From positions 11,610-45,785 of the forward strand of contig JAAAJB010000271.1 in the NCBI GenBank assembly GCA_016098155.1: a stretch of DNA of 34,176 bases, in the 5' to 3' direction. Below the pieces are notes generated by a model. The model was not told the origin of the DNA, made no database searches, and saw only the letters and a program-made list of their open reading frames with translations. The DNA comes from Actinomortierella ambigua. Taxonomy: Eukaryota; Mortierellomycota; Mortierellomycetes; Mortierellales; Mortierellaceae. This document shows positions 31,568 through 34,176 of the stretch, piece after piece. Each line of letters opens with the position of its first letter. Position 1 is the stretch's first letter. A program made the position numbers and the translations under genes.

Positions 31568-34044
31568 ATGGCCCCCAAAGACATGCATGTTATCATTGTA
31601 GGCAAGTACAGCAAAGATTTCAATCAGTCTGAAATACGCTCAAGCAGCCTCTTATCTCCACTCTGTTCCGCTCTCATTGGACAGGCCCCTTTCTAAAACA
31701 TGTATTCTTCTCGCTCTTGCTACTTTTCGACTTGTTACGTACGGATTTCTTCCAGGTGCCGGCGTGGCTGGTCTCTCTCTAGCCATCATGCTTGAAAAGG
31801 CCGGCACACGGTACACCCTCGTCGACAAATCCGACTCGGCCCAGCCGGCGATCGGTGGAGGCGTGTTCCTCACTCCTCAGGTCATGCGGGTCTACGACCA
31901 GCTCGGTCTATTGCCTGAACTCGACGAGATCGGCACCCGTGGAGCTCAGTTGAAGTACTTTACCCAGGACGGGAAGGAGGTTGCCTGCGTCGTTCCAGAA
32001 CACTTTGAGAAGTAAGTGTGTAACCAACCCAGCCCCCCCCCCCGATCTCTCCTCTTACCCCTTCCCCCGATTCTTCTATCCTGCCTGTTTGCACCCTACA
32101 GATCTGCACGACAAACAAGATGCCGAGTGAAATGGTCTTCTCCACACCCCATGATCATCCTGCATGCTGCAGCAAAGAAAAGAAGAGAAGGGAGAAAAAA
32201 AAAGAGCCAACGGATAAAGAGAGAGAGAGAGAGGGAGAGATGTAGAGATGAAGAAAGAGGGAGACATACTAACAGAGGAAAGAGAGCATGACTACTATCG
32301 ATGTTCAAGGTTGGGCGCTGCCATTGTGCTCGAGATTGTTTTTTTTTCGCCTCTGTATTAGGCTCATTCCTTTCCCCTATCCCTCACTCCCCCTCTTTTA
32401 CTCTCAACCTTCCGAAGGATTGGTCAATGTTGGGTCCCTCTTGTACGCCCTGTCCAGACAGTTCTTTCTTTTCTGCATCCCTCTGTCCCATCTTCTCATG
32501 CCTATGAGCCCAAAGGATATTTTTTTTATCCTTCTATTAACGCCTTCTCAAAAAACACTCGAAAACCTGTTTTTTTCCTTCTTGCATCGATCGTACCACT
32601 GTATGCTAACTTACCAAATCTTCTGAAAAAACGAAACCAATCACAACCATAACAACAACAACAAACCAACTACATTGCAATGTTTAGCTTTGGTTACCAT
32701 GCCTACTTCTTCGCTCGCATCGAGCTGATGGAGGTCCTGTTGCGCCATATTCCCAAGGAGAAGGTCCTTTGGAGCAAAAAGGTCGTTGGTACCTCTCAAG
32801 ACGAAAAGTCTGTTTCCGTCTTCTTCAGCGATGACTCGACCCTTGAAGGTCACATCCTGGTCGGTGCCGATGGTGCCTACTCCGCCGTGCGGCAGTCCAT
32901 GTACCACAACATGAAGGACCAAGGTATCCCTATCCCCGAGGAGGACATGGGAAAACTGCACTTCAACGAGTACTGTGTCTTGGGTATGACCGAGGACATC
33001 AGTGAAAAGTTCCCGATCGTCAGCAGCAAAGACCAGTATCTGTCCATTGTCCTCGGAAGCAAGGAAAACCCCTATAACGTAAGTGAAATAGGCAAGGATG
33101 TTTTAGAGTAAGAGAGACATTGGTTTTTCGTTTCGAGCTCGTTTGGGGTATCCCTGGAACTCAACGGTGGTGGCTCCTCTTTTATTGAGTGGTCCGAGTG
33201 TCTCCCTCACTCTTTGCAAGGTTTGATATGCTTAACTGATACGGCCATTTGGGACCGTCTGTGTGTTTGTCTCAATATGTCTTTTCTAGCTGGCCTATGC
33301 TCCCACCAAGGGCGGTCGTCTCTGCTGGCGTATTGCCGGAAAATTGATTGACAACCAGGTCGTCGATGAGGCATCTTTCCGCTTCTCGGACTGGGGGTCG
33401 GAGTCCATCCAAGACATTGTCGCCGAAATCGAAAAGGTCCCCATCGCTATCGGTGGCACGGTCGGCAACCTGTTGGAGAACACAAAGAGTATCTCACGCG
33501 TCATGCTTGAAGGTAACAAGAGCGATGTGAAAGGGAGAAAATAAGGCGATGGCAGGAGGGGGGGGTCAAAACCAAGCTATCGGAACGACCCTTTTTTTTT
33601 CTTGGAAAGTGAAGCATCGCGATAACGAGTTAACTTTTTCATCTGCCATTTATTTTTTTGTCCGCCTTTCTCTAATTCTAGACAAGTGGTTCAATACATG
33701 GTATCAGGGCCGTACCGTCCTGGCTGGTGATTGTGAGTACTCTATTCATCTCCGCCATGTGTGACAACTTGCTAGTCATTCAAGCATCTTTGTGAGCAAT
33801 AATCCTAACCAAGAGAAAATCACTCATCCGAATAGCCTGCCACAAAACCCTCCCTGCCGCGGGCCAAGGAGCCATCCAAGCCATCCTTGATGCCGTTGTG
33901 CTCGCCAATTTGATGCATGAACTTCCTTCCACGGATGTCAAGGACCTTGAGCACATGTTTGCCACATACTTTGACCTCCGAGGCGAGGTGACTCGCCAGG
34001 TCGTTGAGACATCCAAGAAGCTCGGCAAGTTGGCAAGCGGAAAT
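31568..34044 (+). CDS. FAD-dependent monooxygenase (aromatic-ring hydroxylase type), 3' end beyond the window
   Basis: Exons in phase: 31568..31601, 31756..32011, 32688..33078, 33290..33512, 33682..33732 and 33836..34044, 388 codons so far. A GTAAGA donor at 34045 means the gene continues. The fold is a PHBH-type flavoprotein hydroxylase (FAD_binding_3). The dinucleotide-binding motif VIIVGAGVAGLSLAIMLEKA is at the start, the DG motif HILVGADGAYSAVR at about 153-166, and the GD motif LAGDSCHKTLPAAGQGAIQ near 316. Intron 1 uses GTAG|GCAAGT, a GC-AG donor; only this joins IIVG to AGVAG. Intron 2 (676 nt) is far longer than its neighbours and holds a GA-rich stretch. The substrate is unknown. 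No signal peptide is seen; it is probably cytosolic. Confidence 0.92.
32012..32687 (+). other. Unusually long intron (676 nt) of the monooxygenase gene
   Basis: GTAAGT donor and TTTAG acceptor restore the reading frame (AA|C, then FGYHAYFF). Inside are a (GA)-rich run around 32218-32240, T-rich runs and many stops in all frames. Most introns here are 60-220 nt, so an insertion inside it is possible, but no inverted or direct repeat boundaries are visible. Confidence 0.7.
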
Positions 34045-34094
34045 GTAAGAATTGTTGACATTATGCGGAAGAAAAAACCATCTCTATTACCCCC

Positions 34095-34097
<3 letters not shown>

Positions 34098-34144
<47 letters not shown>
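34098..34144. repeat. (TC)n microsatellite
   Basis: About 23 perfect CT units lie in the intron after exon 6 of the monooxygenase gene. The tract may act as a long polypyrimidine tract of that intron. Confidence 0.9.
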
Positions 34145-34146
<2 letters not shown>

Positions 34147-34176
34147 CCACTTCCCCCCTCCACACACTCCTCTCTA

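Overview
This window looks like nuclear DNA of a filamentous, early-diverging fungus; I infer a Mortierella-like (Mortierellomycotina) genome. The basis is protein genes split by short GT-AG introns of roughly 60-220 nt, a pol III U6 snRNA gene, single-exon F-box/leucine-rich proteins in a local family, a ricin-B-type lectin, and base composition near 50% GC with many homopolymer and pyrimidine tracts. The genus is inference, because no rRNA or marker phylogeny is available here.

Layout from left to right. (1) 1-513 (minus): 5' part of a beta-trefoil (ricin-B-like) lectin gene that runs off the left edge, with a GC-AG intron. (2) 514-8041: about 7.5 kb with no gene I can support, rich in poly(A)/poly(T) tracts and containing a 20-bp-stem hairpin. 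(3) 8042-13011 (minus): a disordered poly-Q protein, ribosomal protein uS4 (eukaryotic S9) and coproporphyrinogen III oxidase (HEM13). The oxidase has a five-exon reconstruction that includes a mitochondrial presequence. (4) 13457-15194 (plus): COQ5, the ubiquinone C-methyltransferase, divergent from HEM13 across 445 bp. (5) 15195-17867: degenerate sequence with a few exon-like patches. (6) 17983-19418 (plus): an aldo/keto reductase. (7) 19419-22187: a fragment resembling phosphoglucomutase/phosphopentomutase, an intact F-box gene and the U6 snRNA gene. (8) 22329-25204: an unrecognised, intron-rich minus-strand gene beside (perhaps interrupted by) a 1.5-kb Tc1/mariner-like element with perfect 36-bp inverted repeats and a truncated DDE transposase. 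(9) 25205-26371 (minus): an acidic disordered protein ending in three copies of a Cys3His motif. (10) 27418-30712: a decayed F-box paralogue (plus) and an intact one (minus). (11) 31568-end (plus): an FAD-dependent monooxygenase, six exons seen, running off the right edge and again using a GC-AG first intron.

Functionally, HEM13 and COQ5 are a head-to-head pair of mitochondrial cofactor genes (heme and ubiquinone), which could share a promoter. The other genes do not form an obvious pathway or cluster. The most interesting parts are the unrecognised spliced gene around the mariner element, the triplicated Cys3His protein, the two identical GC-AG donor contexts, and the predicted membrane-anchored mitochondrial form of coproporphyrinogen oxidase.
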